From Bacteroidales bacterium UBA3709 (lineage in GTDB: Bacteria > Bacteroidota > Bacteroidia > Bacteroidales > UBA932), in NCBI GenBank assembly GCA_002372015.1, contig DFIA01000079.1:1-7855 (forward strand): a stretch of DNA of 7,855 nt. The letters are read 5' to 3'. A model generated the notes under the pieces. The model saw nothing but the letters and a program-made list of their open reading frames with translations, was not told the origin of the DNA and made no database searches. Below, in pieces: positions 1 through 5,965 of this stretch. The stretch's first letter is position 1, and every line of letters starts with the position of its first letter. The position numbers and the translations under genes were made by a program.

Positions 1-251
1 GCGAGAAGGCCCACTCACGCTACTTTGGCGAAGCAGCCTTTAAGTATATGGTGGAAGGCAAGGCAGAGGGATATAATGTTGTAGGCAACCCCAATCCTAC
101 TCCAGAGAACAAGAAGTTGCTCATTATTCCAACTGCATCTCATTGCGACCTCTATGACGGTGGATATACCGAAGCAGAAGGTAAGGGCGAACCAAAGAAC
201 CTTATCCCTTGGGACAAACTTGCAGACTTTTTTATTGAAAATCTAAAGTAA
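1..251 (+). CDS. Alpha/beta hydrolase, C-terminal part (5' end outside window)
   Basis: The frame is open from base 3 to the TAA at 249-251 and gives about 82 residues. They look like the C-terminal third of a dienelactone-hydrolase/YcjY-like alpha/beta hydrolase. The segment KAHSRYFGEAAFKYM is followed by a strand-like KKLLIIP and then TASHCDLYD, where the His is the expected catalytic-triad histidine of this fold. The C-terminus (WDKLADFFIENLK) is a typical closing amphipathic helix. The nucleophile Ser and the acidic residue would lie upstream of the window, so the substrate cannot be inferred. No clear terminator follows; the next element is the promoter near 343. The family is assigned from remembered motif patterns; the fold is fairly certain, the subfamily is not. 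Confidence 0.75.
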   Translation, partial: EKAHSRYFGEAAFKYMVEGKAEGYNVVGNPNPTPENKKLLIIPTASHCDLYDGGYTEAEGKGEPKNLIPWDKLADFFIENLK

Positions 252-289
252 AAGGCACAAAACCAATCCCCATCTGAAGCATTTGCGCA

Positions 290-312
290 ACACAAATTCA
301 ATATATTTGTGT
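290..312. repeat. Short inverted repeat after the hydrolase gene
   Basis: ACACAAAT at 290-297 and ATTTGTGT at 305-312 form a perfect 8-bp inverted repeat around a 7-base loop. It lies 39 bases after the hydrolase stop and 31 bases before the promoter. It is A/T-rich and no T-run follows directly, so it is at best a weak terminator and could equally be a protein-binding site. It lies outside the duplicated block and has no counterpart before the second copy. Confidence 0.3.
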
Positions 313-342
313 ATGGAAGCTTTAGGAATACTTGTTGGCAGT

Positions 343-373
343 GTTGCTTTTTTGAAAAAGTTTTTATCTTTGC
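343..373 (+). promoter_or_regulatory. Bacteroidota-type promoter P1 of fimbrillin cassette 1
   Basis: A TTG box (344-346, within GTTGC) is followed after 18 bases by TATCTTTGC (365-373), matching the Bacteroidota -33/-7 consensus TTG...TAnnTTTG. Both boxes and their spacing recur before the second cassette at 6463-6493, although the sequence just upstream differs. Transcription should start around 380, leaving roughly 840 nt of leader before the ATG at 1222. I see no better conserved promoter nearer the gene. Confidence 0.75.
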
Positions 374-430
374 AGCGTGGAATTCAGCGGCCTTTAATTT
401 TTTAGCCTCTGTGCAACCCAAAGAAAACCA

Positions 431-1040
431 ATGGAAAGACTTGAAAGCATAACCGTTTGCCTGTGCAATTCTCTCAATGCTTTGGCGTTGAGGAAATACG
501 CTATGGGGGGGGGTATGTAACTATCTAAAAACCAGCAATTTACAAAGTTGTTTCTTTGCGTTTTCGGGTTTTCTTTGCAGAATTTTCTATTGTTTTTCTG
601 TAGATTTACTCAAGTTCCTTTGCAGAATTTTCTATTCTATTCCTGCATATTTTGTCAGGTTCCTTTGTAGAATTTTCCATTCCTTTTCCACAGATTTAGT
701 TAGGGATTTTTGCAGAATTTTCTATTCCTTTTTCGCAGATTTAGTCAGGCGTCTTTGCAGCTTCTCTGCTCTTATTTTTGCTTTTTTGGGGAAACTTTTC
801 GGTAGTTTTCGATGCTTCTATATATTTAAAAAGACTTCATTGCTCAGGGCTTTAAGTCTTTCTGTTTTCCGTAATCTTTTTTTCGCTTTTAGATATACCG
901 GTTTTGCTCTTTGCATTAGCATATTCCGGGTGTTTCATGTTGTATTCGAAGGTTTTCACTGTATCCTTCGGCGGCCGCTACCCCTCCTTTTTAGATTTTT
1001 CAGGAGGGGTGGTGCGCTTGCGCTTTATAGGCAGGGTTAA
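431..1040 (+). other. Frameshifted counterpart of the 172-codon leader ORF of copy 2
   Basis: The ATG at 431 opens a frame that reads MERLESITVCLCNSLNALAL and stops at 518-520, right after the G9 tract (505-513), giving 29 residues. In copy 2 the same frame crosses a G10 tract and runs to 172 codons. Here the homologous frame is shifted by one base at the tract and then stays open to the TAA at 1038-1040, through all 45-bp units. A G8 tract would join the two parts. The predicted product is rich in Phe, Leu, Ser and Cys, as any T-rich strand would give, so coding is doubtful. I list it because the only frame-breaking indel between the copies falls in a homopolymer. Confidence 0.2.
574..753 (+). 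repeat. Four tandem 45-bp repeats in leader copy 1
   Basis: Units run 574-618, 619-663, 664-708 and 709-753, and a partial fifth begins at 754 with TTTGCAGCTTC. Each full unit starts TTTG(C/T)AGAATTTTC and ends around GATTTA plus a GTTCC- or CGTC-like tail. Each can form a small hairpin between TGCAGAA near its start and a TTCTGCA-like segment about 15 bases later; unit 1 keeps the pairing through a G-U wobble and units 2-4 keep it with one mismatch or bulge. The period is 15 codons, so copy number does not affect the open frame. Copy 2 has only two units. Confidence 0.9.
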
Positions 1041-1065
1041 GGTTTGGATTCGAATGATACAACAT
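937..1065 (+). promoter_or_regulatory. Structured leader RNA with competing hairpins, copy 1
   Basis: Three pairings are visible. ATGTTGTA (937-944) plus TTCGAA (945-950) can pair with TTCGAA (1049-1054) plus TACAACAT (1058-1065), a 14-bp long-range stem with one 3-base bulge. CGAAGG (947-952) can instead pair with CCTTCG (965-970). ACCCCTCC (980-987) pairs with GGAGGGGT (1003-1010) around a T-rich loop, and this stem can be lengthened by G-U pairs. The first two share bases 947-950 and exclude each other. All arms are kept in copy 2. No U-run follows the right arms, so an intrinsic terminator is not seen. A regulatory role is inference. Confidence 0.45.
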
Positions 1066-1221
1066 AGGATTCATAGAAATAATAAATATTAGCAAGTAAA
1101 AAACACGTTTTATATGAAAAGTCAACAAACCAATTTTTTCAACAAGAAAATAGTGCCGATATAACCTTGTACGATAGCTACTGCAATAGACTCTTTTTAT
1201 GTACCTAAAAATAAAACAACA

Positions 1222-1344
1222 ATGAACAAAAAAAACACAGAGACATTCATGCGTTTGGGGCTACAATCATTCCGCAGCGCAAGGAATGATGTAAACACTA
1301 AAGCGAATTCACATTTATTCACATTTATTAATAACAAGTTATGA
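1222..1344 (+). CDS. 40-codon leader ORF overlapping the fimbrillin 1 start
   Basis: This ATG is the position-equivalent of the start codon of fimbrillin 2 at 7252 and shares its first codons (MNKK, then TETF here against TQTF there). After ACATTCA the sequence becomes unrelated: the frame passes through a hairpin (1262-1293) and a short tandem repeat and ends at TGA 1342-1344. That TGA overlaps the ATG of the 1073-residue gene (1341-1343) in an ATGA arrangement typical of translational coupling. The peptide has no signal-peptide character. It may be the remnant of a previous gene start left when the downstream coding sequence was exchanged, or a true upstream ORF that feeds ribosomes to fimbrillin 1. 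Translation is plausible from the context shared with fimbrillin 2, but not proven. Confidence 0.4.
   Translation: MNKKNTETFMRLGLQSFRSARNDVNTKANSHLFTFINNKL
1262..1293. repeat. Inverted repeat between cassette and fimbrillin 1
   Basis: ATCATTCC (1266-1273) and GGAATGAT (1283-1290) form a perfect 8-bp stem with a 9-base loop; skipping A1265 adds TAC/GTA for 11 bp in all. It lies in the stretch specific to copy 1, just after the end of homology with copy 2, and before a 10-bp tandem repeat. It could be a palindromic intergenic repeat or an insertion scar. Confidence 0.5.
1308..1327 (+). repeat. Two tandem 10-bp units before the fimbrillin 1 ATG
   Basis: TTCACATTTA occurs twice back to back (1308-1317, 1318-1327), followed by TTA. 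It lies 13 bases before the ATG at 1341, in the A/T-rich zone where Bacteroidota ribosome loading usually occurs. Unit number would change the spacing of this zone and also the length of the overlapping leader ORF. No Shine-Dalgarno is present. Confidence 0.6.
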
Positions 1345-4300
1345 CAAGAAAAAATAGATTTGTGCGTCAATGGAGGGGGCAAGTTCTCTTGCTCTTCTCA
1401 GCCATGGTGCTGTTGTTTGCTTGCGCTCGCGAGGATGAGACTTCCGGCAAGTTTGGCGGTGAGATTCCCATTTCTTTCTACGCCTCTGCCGGCAACTACT
1501 CTCCGGGCACAAAATCTTCTGCACCAGAATTTTCGATTGAAGAGTCTTCAGCACAGGATACTACCTTTGAAATAGAGTGGGACTGGAATCTTCCTATTGA
1601 AGACGATAATAAATTGTCTGATTCTCTGTCTATTAGTTCCGATACCCGTTTCAGTGGTCAGGTATTTGAAGTTACCACCGGCGCTTGGTTCGAGCGTTTA
1701 GATTGGCTTATTGGAGATAAGCTTACCATAGCTGAACTGCAGAGCAGAACTTTCTGCGAATATGAGGTTGCCTCCGCTCCCACCAACGATGAATCCATAA
1801 GTAGTACCAGCCTATCAAAGTCTTCTTCCACACCCCTTGTCTGGCACGCCGGCAGCGATCACAGATTCATGGCTTTATATCCGTCTGTTACTTCAATGGG
1901 ACTTGATGCTTCTTCTTCTCTGAGCCTGTCCGGCACATCTGCCAATATCAGCGGCACTTTAGATATAATACCTTCAACTCAGTACAATTATCGTGTAGGC
2001 AGTCGTAAATATAAGGGTGTGCACACCACCAGCACAACTGGAGATTCTGAGACTTGGTATGAGCCGGATATGAGGTATGCATATATGACAGCTTCTAAGG
2101 AAGTTCTTTCCTCTTCTCCTGAGTTTGGCAATGGTATAAGCTTAGGGTTTTCGCCCTGTTTCAATTCTGTGGAGGTAAAGCTACGCAAGCCTGATGCTTA
2201 CAAATGGACTACAGTACAGCTTGAGAGTGCTATTCTTAGAGCCGGCAAAGGGAGCGGTGCAAACATAGACCCTTTAGAAGTTACTCTTTCTGGCGGCGAG
2301 GCGAGCCTCACCATCTCTCCATCCGCTGGCTTCAGCTTTGGAACCGGCTCCGGCTCCACCAAGGGCAACGAAATAGCACTTTATTTCCGTAACAATAAGA
2401 ACGATACTCAGAACCGCTATCCTGCATTGAGCCACAATGTTCCTCTTAGTTTCACATTTCTTACTCTTCCTGTTGACATCTCTCAATTGGAGCTTCAGCT
2501 TAATCTTTTGGTGGGTTCTAAGCGTGAACCTCGCAGTGCAACCCTTAAGATTCAGAAGGACAACAACTGGATCCCCCTTTCTAAGGGCAAGAAACTGACT
2601 CTCTCTAATTTGAAGACCGGAGGATTAGACACCTTGTTTGTAGCACCGGATACCATACATGTATATGCCAACGGAGAGATGGTGGCAGGAAGTGCTCCTT
2701 TTACCATCACCAGTTATACGGAGAATGCCAACGGCACAAAAACCCTCCGACCTGTTACGGCAACTTTTTCTACATCTGAAGATGGCCCGTGGTATGCTGA
2801 CAACGCTTCAAATATGCCGAGTGATTTGGGTGCACTGATATATGCTGATACAGATAAAAGACTAATTATAACTTCACCATACAACACAAAAACCGGAGAA
2901 TACTTAAACAGGATGCTTTTTGTGAGAGATAACTCAGGAGGAAGGATTTTTATGTCAGATGATCGTTCTGTGAGAGCTAATCTTCTTAGAAGCCGTCCGG
3001 TTAATGGATATACTGAAGACAATCCTCAGAATTTGGCCCTTATGGATCCTATTACCGAAGTCATGCGCGTCCCAGGGTCGTCACGACATGTGATGCAGAC
3101 GGCCAATTGTTATATTATACAAAGAGGTGGATGGTATATGCTACCGTGCGTTTACGGAGATGCCGTTGATGTAGATGAGGGGAGTGGTTCCGCAACTAAC
3201 CAAGCTGCTTATTGGCCGAGTAGCTATCGTAACTATAACAATAAACAGATAGGAGCACTAATATACAATGAGCTGTTTGAGCCAGAATTAAGCGACTTTT
3301 TGAATACTCATGAGGTTGTTATTGTTTGGCAAGATGTGCCTATGGAGGGACAGTTTCTGACAATTCCAGACGGAAGCCTGGAAGTTACCGCTCCCGGTCA
3401 TGGTCTCTTCAAAGATGATAATTTTTGGATAGCGGGCAGATTTGGTCAGCCGTGTATTCGTTTTAGAATAGATGAAACAAAAATTAGAGAAGGTAATGTG
3501 CTTATAGCTTTGAGAGAAAAAGCGGCACATAACTCTCGGCAAAGGATAGTCTGGAGTTGGCATATTTGGGTAACAGCGGAGAATCTTTCTGTGGAGCAGT
3601 TAAATTACTATCCTCAGGAAAGCAGAACAGAGAGCAACAAGCTGTTGAGTGTTCCTCTTGGTTGGTGCAGAAATTCTACTTACAGGTACGCAGAACGGAA
3701 GTTTTATGTGAAACTTAAGCAGAACACCACTAATAAAGAACTTATAATACCGGTAGTTCAACATCAAAATGAAGCTATCAATGGAGATGCGCCTTATTAC
3801 CATTGGGGCCGAAAGGATCCTTTATTGCCTGGCTGGATGGGCTATGGAACAACCACAGGGGTAAACAAGGGTTGGAGTAGCCCTGCAGGTTATGTGTTAG
3901 AAACAACCACCTCAGACCCAGCTCTGGTGAGTGGAGGGAGTGGTTTTAGTGGAAGTATTCAAAATCCTTATAAAACGGGTTCAGTATCTACCATTCACTA
4001 TCTTTGGGATACAAATAGAGACGGTAGGGTGTTAAAAAAAGATACCTTGCCGGGGACCAATGGTAGCTCTTTATACGGTAATGACTACAATGACTCCCGA
4101 AAGATGAAAAGTATATATGACCCTTGTCCTCCTGGCTTTTGCGTACCGCCTTCAGGCTTTGGCTTTGGAGCGAAGTTATGCAAATACAATGCTAATCCCT
4201 CTAACAGAGAAGATATGTGGAATATTATATGGGAAAAAGGTTCAGATTTGTTCGGGCATGGAGGCGTATATATTAGGAGGTATCCTGGAGATACAGAAGG

Positions 4301-4562
4301 ATTTTATTTTCCGGCTCTCGGTACCCGTAATCCTGGTAGGGTTGTTCGTAATAATCTTAATTACGCCTATTGGACTAACGCTATGGACCAAGTGGCTATC
4401 ACAGATGAGGATGGCAATATCACAGGTTACAATTATTATGGTGTTCTTTTTTCCTTTGGCAATACTGCCGACCGTAATACTACCAGTTATCTAAGAACTA
4501 TGTCTAATGCTTCTATGACTATTGCAGCACCAATAATACCTTACCGCAAAGAGTACCGATGA
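1341..4562 (+). CDS. Large fimbrillin-family-like surface lipoprotein (fimbrillin 1)
   Basis: This 1073-residue protein starts with a basic n-region, a hydrophobic core and a lipobox-like LLFAC with Cys28, so export by the Sec pathway and lipid anchoring are likely. Residues ~30-430 resemble the N-terminal domain of Bacteroidales fimbrillin-like proteins: a Ser/Thr-rich stretch, a GAWFERLDWLIGDKLTI-type segment, and HRFMALYPS, which matches HKIYGLYPS in fimbrillin 2. The second half has motifs seen in large Bacteroidales surface proteins: TANCYI (about 587-592), IVWSWHIWVT (about 736), YYHWGRKDP (about 819) and YDPCPPGF (about 926). It is far longer than classical FimA/Mfa pilins (about 300-600), so it may be a tip/anchor adhesin rather than a shaft subunit. 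The ATG at 1341 is chosen because it directly precedes the signal peptide and overlaps the leader ORF stop. Expression is probably from P1. The ligand is unknown. Confidence 0.8.
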   Translation: MTRKNRFVRQWRGQVLLLFSAMVLLFACAREDETSGKFGGEIPISFYASAGNYSPGTKSSAPEFSIEESSAQDTTFEIEWDWNLPIEDDNKLSDSLSISSDTRFSGQVFEVTTGAWFERLDWLIGDKLTIAELQSRTFCEYEVASAPTNDESISSTSLSKSSSTPLVWHAGSDHRFMALYPSVTSMGLDASSSLSLSGTSANISGTLDIIPSTQYNYRVGSRKYKGVHTTSTTGDSETWYEPDMRYAYMTASKEVLSSSPEFGNGISLGFSPCFNSVEVKLRKPDAYKWTTVQLESAILRAGKGSGANIDPLEVTLSGGEASLTISPSAGFSFGTGSGSTKGNEIALYFRNNKNDTQNRYPALSHNVPLSFTFLTLPVDISQLELQLNLLVGSKREPRSATLKIQKDNNWIPLSKGKKLTLSNLKTGGLDTLFVAPDTIHVYANGEMVAGSAPFTITSYTENANGTKTLRPVTATFSTSEDGPWYADNASNMPSDLGALIYADTDKRLIITSPYNTKTGEYLNRMLFVRDNSGGRIFMSDDRSVRANLLRSRPVNGYTEDNPQNLALMDPITEVMRVPGSSRHVMQTANCYIIQRGGWYMLPCVYGDAVDVDEGSGSATNQAAYWPSSYRNYNNKQIGALIYNELFEPELSDFLNTHEVVIVWQDVPMEGQFLTIPDGSLEVTAPGHGLFKDDNFWIAGRFGQPCIRFRIDETKIREGNVLIALREKAAHNSRQRIVWSWHIWVTAENLSVEQLNYYPQESRTESNKLLSVPLGWCRNSTYRYAERKFYVKLKQNTTNKELIIPVVQHQNEAINGDAPYYHWGRKDPLLPGWMGYGTTTGVNKGWSSPAGYVLETTTSDPALVSGGSGFSGSIQNPYKTGSVSTIHYLWDTNRDGRVLKKDTLPGTNGSSLYGNDYNDSRKMKSIYDPCPPGFCVPPSGFGFGAKLCKYNANPSNREDMWNIIWEKGSDLFGHGGVYIRRYPGDTEGFYFPALGTRNPGRVVRNNLNYAYWTNAMDQVAITDEDGNITGYNYYGVLFSFGNTADRNTTSYLRTMSNASMTIAAPIIPYRKEYR

Positions 4563-4597
4563 ATATCATTGATTAAAGGTTAATATAATAGAGCAAA

Positions 4598-4630
4598 GGG
4601 AGGGCCAAAAGACTTTGGCCTCCCTTTTTT
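4598..4630 (+). terminator. Rho-independent terminator of fimbrillin 1
   Basis: GGGAGGGCCAAA (4598-4609) pairs with TTTGGCCTCCC (4614-4624), giving 11 bp with one bulged G and a 4-base loop. Six T follow at 4625-4630. It lies 36 bases after the fimbrillin stop and should close that transcript. Confidence 0.9.
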
Positions 4631-4679
4631 CTTTTTCACAGGCTCCGCGACAAGCTAAACGACATTCTTTGTGCTTTAA

Positions 4680-4844
4680 GTTAATAAGACGCCCTCTTCT
4701 TTGTATGGCAGGGGAGACAAGGCCATTGCCTACGATTTGCTCTTCTATTCCGGTGGCTCCGGCTTGGGCAGCGGCGTGGCTACTTATAGCACCTTCTACC
4801 GTTACCTCGGTTTTTCTGTTCGCCTTGTTAAGGATGTAAATTAG
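4680..4844 (+). pseudogene. Relic of a FISUMP-type surface-protein C-terminus
   Basis: One frame is open from 4680 to the TAG at 4842-4844. It reads LLFYSGGSGLGSGVATYS and ends YLGFSVRLVKDVN. The ending GFSVRLV(K/R)D is, from memory, the usual C-terminus of the Fibrobacter succinogenes major paralogous (FISUMP) domain found in many Bacteroidales surface lipoproteins. It has no start codon or signal peptide and only about 54 codons; upstream it meets a TAA (4677-4679) soon after the fimbrillin 1 terminator. It is best read as the surviving 3' end of a third surface-protein gene, mostly deleted or overwritten. The antisense frame over the same bases is a shadow. Confidence 0.55.
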
Positions 4845-4919
4845 ACGCCATTGGTGCATATTGCAGATTAATTAATAAAATAGCAACTAATAAAATATAA
4901 AATAAGCGTTAAACAATTG

Positions 4920-4971
4920 AAAGCCCTGCCGATGCAGCTTGCAGCAAAAGGCAGGGCTTTTGTTTATTTTT
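4920..4971 (+). terminator. Strong hairpin terminator after the FISUMP relic
   Basis: AAAGCCCTGCC (4920-4930) and GGCAGGGCTTT (4950-4960) form a perfect 11-bp stem with a 19-base loop, followed by TGTTTATTTTT. It probably closed the transcript of the lost gene whose 3' end is at 4844. The A-rich left flank means it may also work on the other strand. Between here and the abiEi promoter at 5081 I see no gene. Confidence 0.8.
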
Positions 4972-5080
4972 GCGATGTAAAGAGGCAGGCGGTGTTAGGG
5001 TGCAAGGAGAATGAATTGTTGCAAGCGGCTGTGCTTTTCTTGGTAATAGGTGTTTCTGCTGAATTTTCTTTTTGGTAATG

Positions 5081-5111
5081 TTGCTTTCCAATAATAAATA
5101 AGCTATATTTG
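5081..5111 (+). promoter_or_regulatory. Promoter of abiEi
   Basis: TTG at 5081-5083 (in GTTGC, as in the cassette promoters), then 20 bases, then TATATTTG at 5104-5111, fits the Bacteroidota consensus. The predicted start near 5118-5120 leaves an approximately 50-nt leader before the ATG at 5171. Confidence 0.6.
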
Positions 5112-5126
5112 CCCAAAATGTTGTTT

Positions 5127-5150
5127 AAACATACATTATTTGATATGTTT
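5127..5150. promoter_or_regulatory. Inverted repeat, candidate AbiEi operator
   Basis: AAACATA (5127-5133) and TATGTTT (5144-5150) are perfect 7-bp inverted repeats with a 10-base spacer; outer TTG/CAA matches extend the symmetry loosely. The site lies just after the predicted transcription start and before the abiEi ATG. Characterised AbiEi antitoxins bind inverted repeats at their own promoter through the N-terminal winged helix, which makes autorepression here plausible. Confidence 0.45.
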
Positions 5151-5170
5151 GGCAATAAAATGGGCGCAAT

Positions 5171-5965
5171 ATGACTGTATCAACATTCATAAGAGAATGC
5201 GAGATTCGTGGACAGGTAACCTTTACCACCGAAGATGTGCGAGAGGCGACAGGCCTATCTTCACGGTATGTTATAACGGAGCTCCAAAGGCAAGTGGCCA
5301 GAGGAAGAATAACCATTCCGTATCGCGGCTTTTATGTGGTAATTCCTCCGCAGTATGCCCTAAAGGGCATTATTCCCCCAAGCTATTATATCAATGAGTT
5401 GATGAAGGCAGTTGGGAAGCCCTATTATCTATGCCTTCTTTCGGCTGCGGCGTTTCACGGTGCCGCCCATCAACGGGCAATGCGTACTCAGGTAATGACG
5501 ATTGCTCCACGAATCAAGCCGTCGGGAATGAATAAGCAGCTCGAGTGGAATTACCGTCAGCAGATTCCGTCAGAACTGCTCCTGACTCGGAATACTGAAA
5601 TGGGGATCGTCTTGTATTCCAATGCCGAATTGACCGCAGTGGATTTGATTCAGTTTGCTGGTCATATAGGCGGTTTACAGCGTGCGGCAACTGTCCTCTC
5701 TGAACTGATTGGCGAAGTTGATATGGGCAGGATAGAGCGGGTTTTTCCCTATACGACAATGGCTACACTTCAAAGGTTAGGATACATATCGGAGTGTATT
5801 CTGGAAGAGCATGAAAAGGCTGGCGAATTATATGTGCGCATCAACGCATTTACTCCACGCTGGAAGAATATCCTTCTAAGTAATGCAGCCCCGGTCAATC
5901 AGGAGGATTCCGCCAATCGGTGGCATGTAAACGAAAACATAGAGATAGAAATAGACGAATTATGA
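5171..5965 (+). CDS. abiEi: Type IV toxin-antitoxin system AbiEi family antitoxin
   Basis: The 264-residue product matches the AbiEi family in length and layout. Residues ~1-60 look like a winged helix-turn-helix (IRECEIRGQVTFTTEDVREA, then SSRYVITELQRQ and the wing RGRITIPYRGFYVV). Next comes YYINELMKAVGKPYYLCLLS with AAAFHGAAHQ, the recognisable start of the antitoxin C-terminal domain. In AbiE systems this protein represses its own promoter and neutralises AbiEii, a nucleotidyltransferase toxin, without stable contact (type IV). The frame appears undamaged. Its stop (TGA 5963-5965) overlaps the abiEii ATG (5962-5964), the usual coupled arrangement. Because the toxin gene is broken, it is now an orphan antitoxin or DNA-binding protein; it could still protect against a related AbiEii elsewhere in the genome. 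Confidence 0.88.
   Translation: MTVSTFIRECEIRGQVTFTTEDVREATGLSSRYVITELQRQVARGRITIPYRGFYVVIPPQYALKGIIPPSYYINELMKAVGKPYYLCLLSAAAFHGAAHQRAMRTQVMTIAPRIKPSGMNKQLEWNYRQQIPSELLLTRNTEMGIVLYSNAELTAVDLIQFAGHIGGLQRAATVLSELIGEVDMGRIERVFPYTTMATLQRLGYISECILEEHEKAGELYVRINAFTPRWKNILLSNAAPVNQEDSANRWHVNENIEIEIDEL

Larger units (their letters stand above)
343..1249 (+). repeat. Long direct repeat, copy 1 (promoter-leader cassette)
   Basis: This 907-bp block recurs in the same orientation at 6463-7276. Similarity starts at the -33 box of the promoter and ends with ACATTCA, 28 bases into the reading frame that begins at 1222. By-eye alignment shows these length differences: the G tract (G9TA here, G10 there), two extra 45-bp units here, one base near 1066, one A in the A-run after the ATG, and an extra AG. 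The last ~380 bp before the ATG differ at only about eight positions; the part next to the promoter is more diverged. It also fills the 252-1221 gap, where no convincing protein gene is seen. It is neither an insertion sequence (no transposase, no terminal inverted repeats seen) nor a CRISPR array. Confidence 0.9.

Noticed and set aside
343..373. Invertible promoter of the Mpi/Tsr type
   Set aside because: I see no inverted repeats flanking the promoter, and both copies have the same orientation toward their genes.
152..421. 89-codon antisense frame over the hydrolase end and promoter
   Set aside because: It overlaps a recognisable hydrolase frame and the P1 promoter and has no family features; it is a shadow.
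574..753. CRISPR array
   Set aside because: The 45-bp units are contiguous and degenerate, without unique spacers or cas genes nearby.
773..780. TATTTTTG as an internal promoter -7 box in leader 1
   Set aside because: The spacing to the nearest TTTG (754-757) is only about 15 bases, and copy 2 has TATTTTTA instead, so it is not conserved.
786..1040. Separate 84-codon gene starting with TTG at 786
   Set aside because: It is only the tail of the open leader frame, which continues upstream through the 45-bp repeats; there is no reason to start there.
343..1249. Insertion sequence or MITE
   Set aside because: No terminal inverted repeats, no target-site duplication and no transposase are visible; the boundaries coincide with the promoter and the start of a gene.
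4117..4494. 125-codon frame inside fimbrillin 1
   Set aside because: It lies fully within the large frame in another phase and shows only generic hydrophobic residues.
4566..4859. 97-codon antisense frame after fimbrillin 1
   Set aside because: It runs through the terminator and opposite the FISUMP-like relic, which has the recognisable sequence.
4965..4972. TATTTTTG after the 4920 hairpin as a promoter for abiEi
   Set aside because: It is the T-tract of the terminator, its nearest TTG box is 23 bases upstream, and a better promoter exists at 5081-5111.
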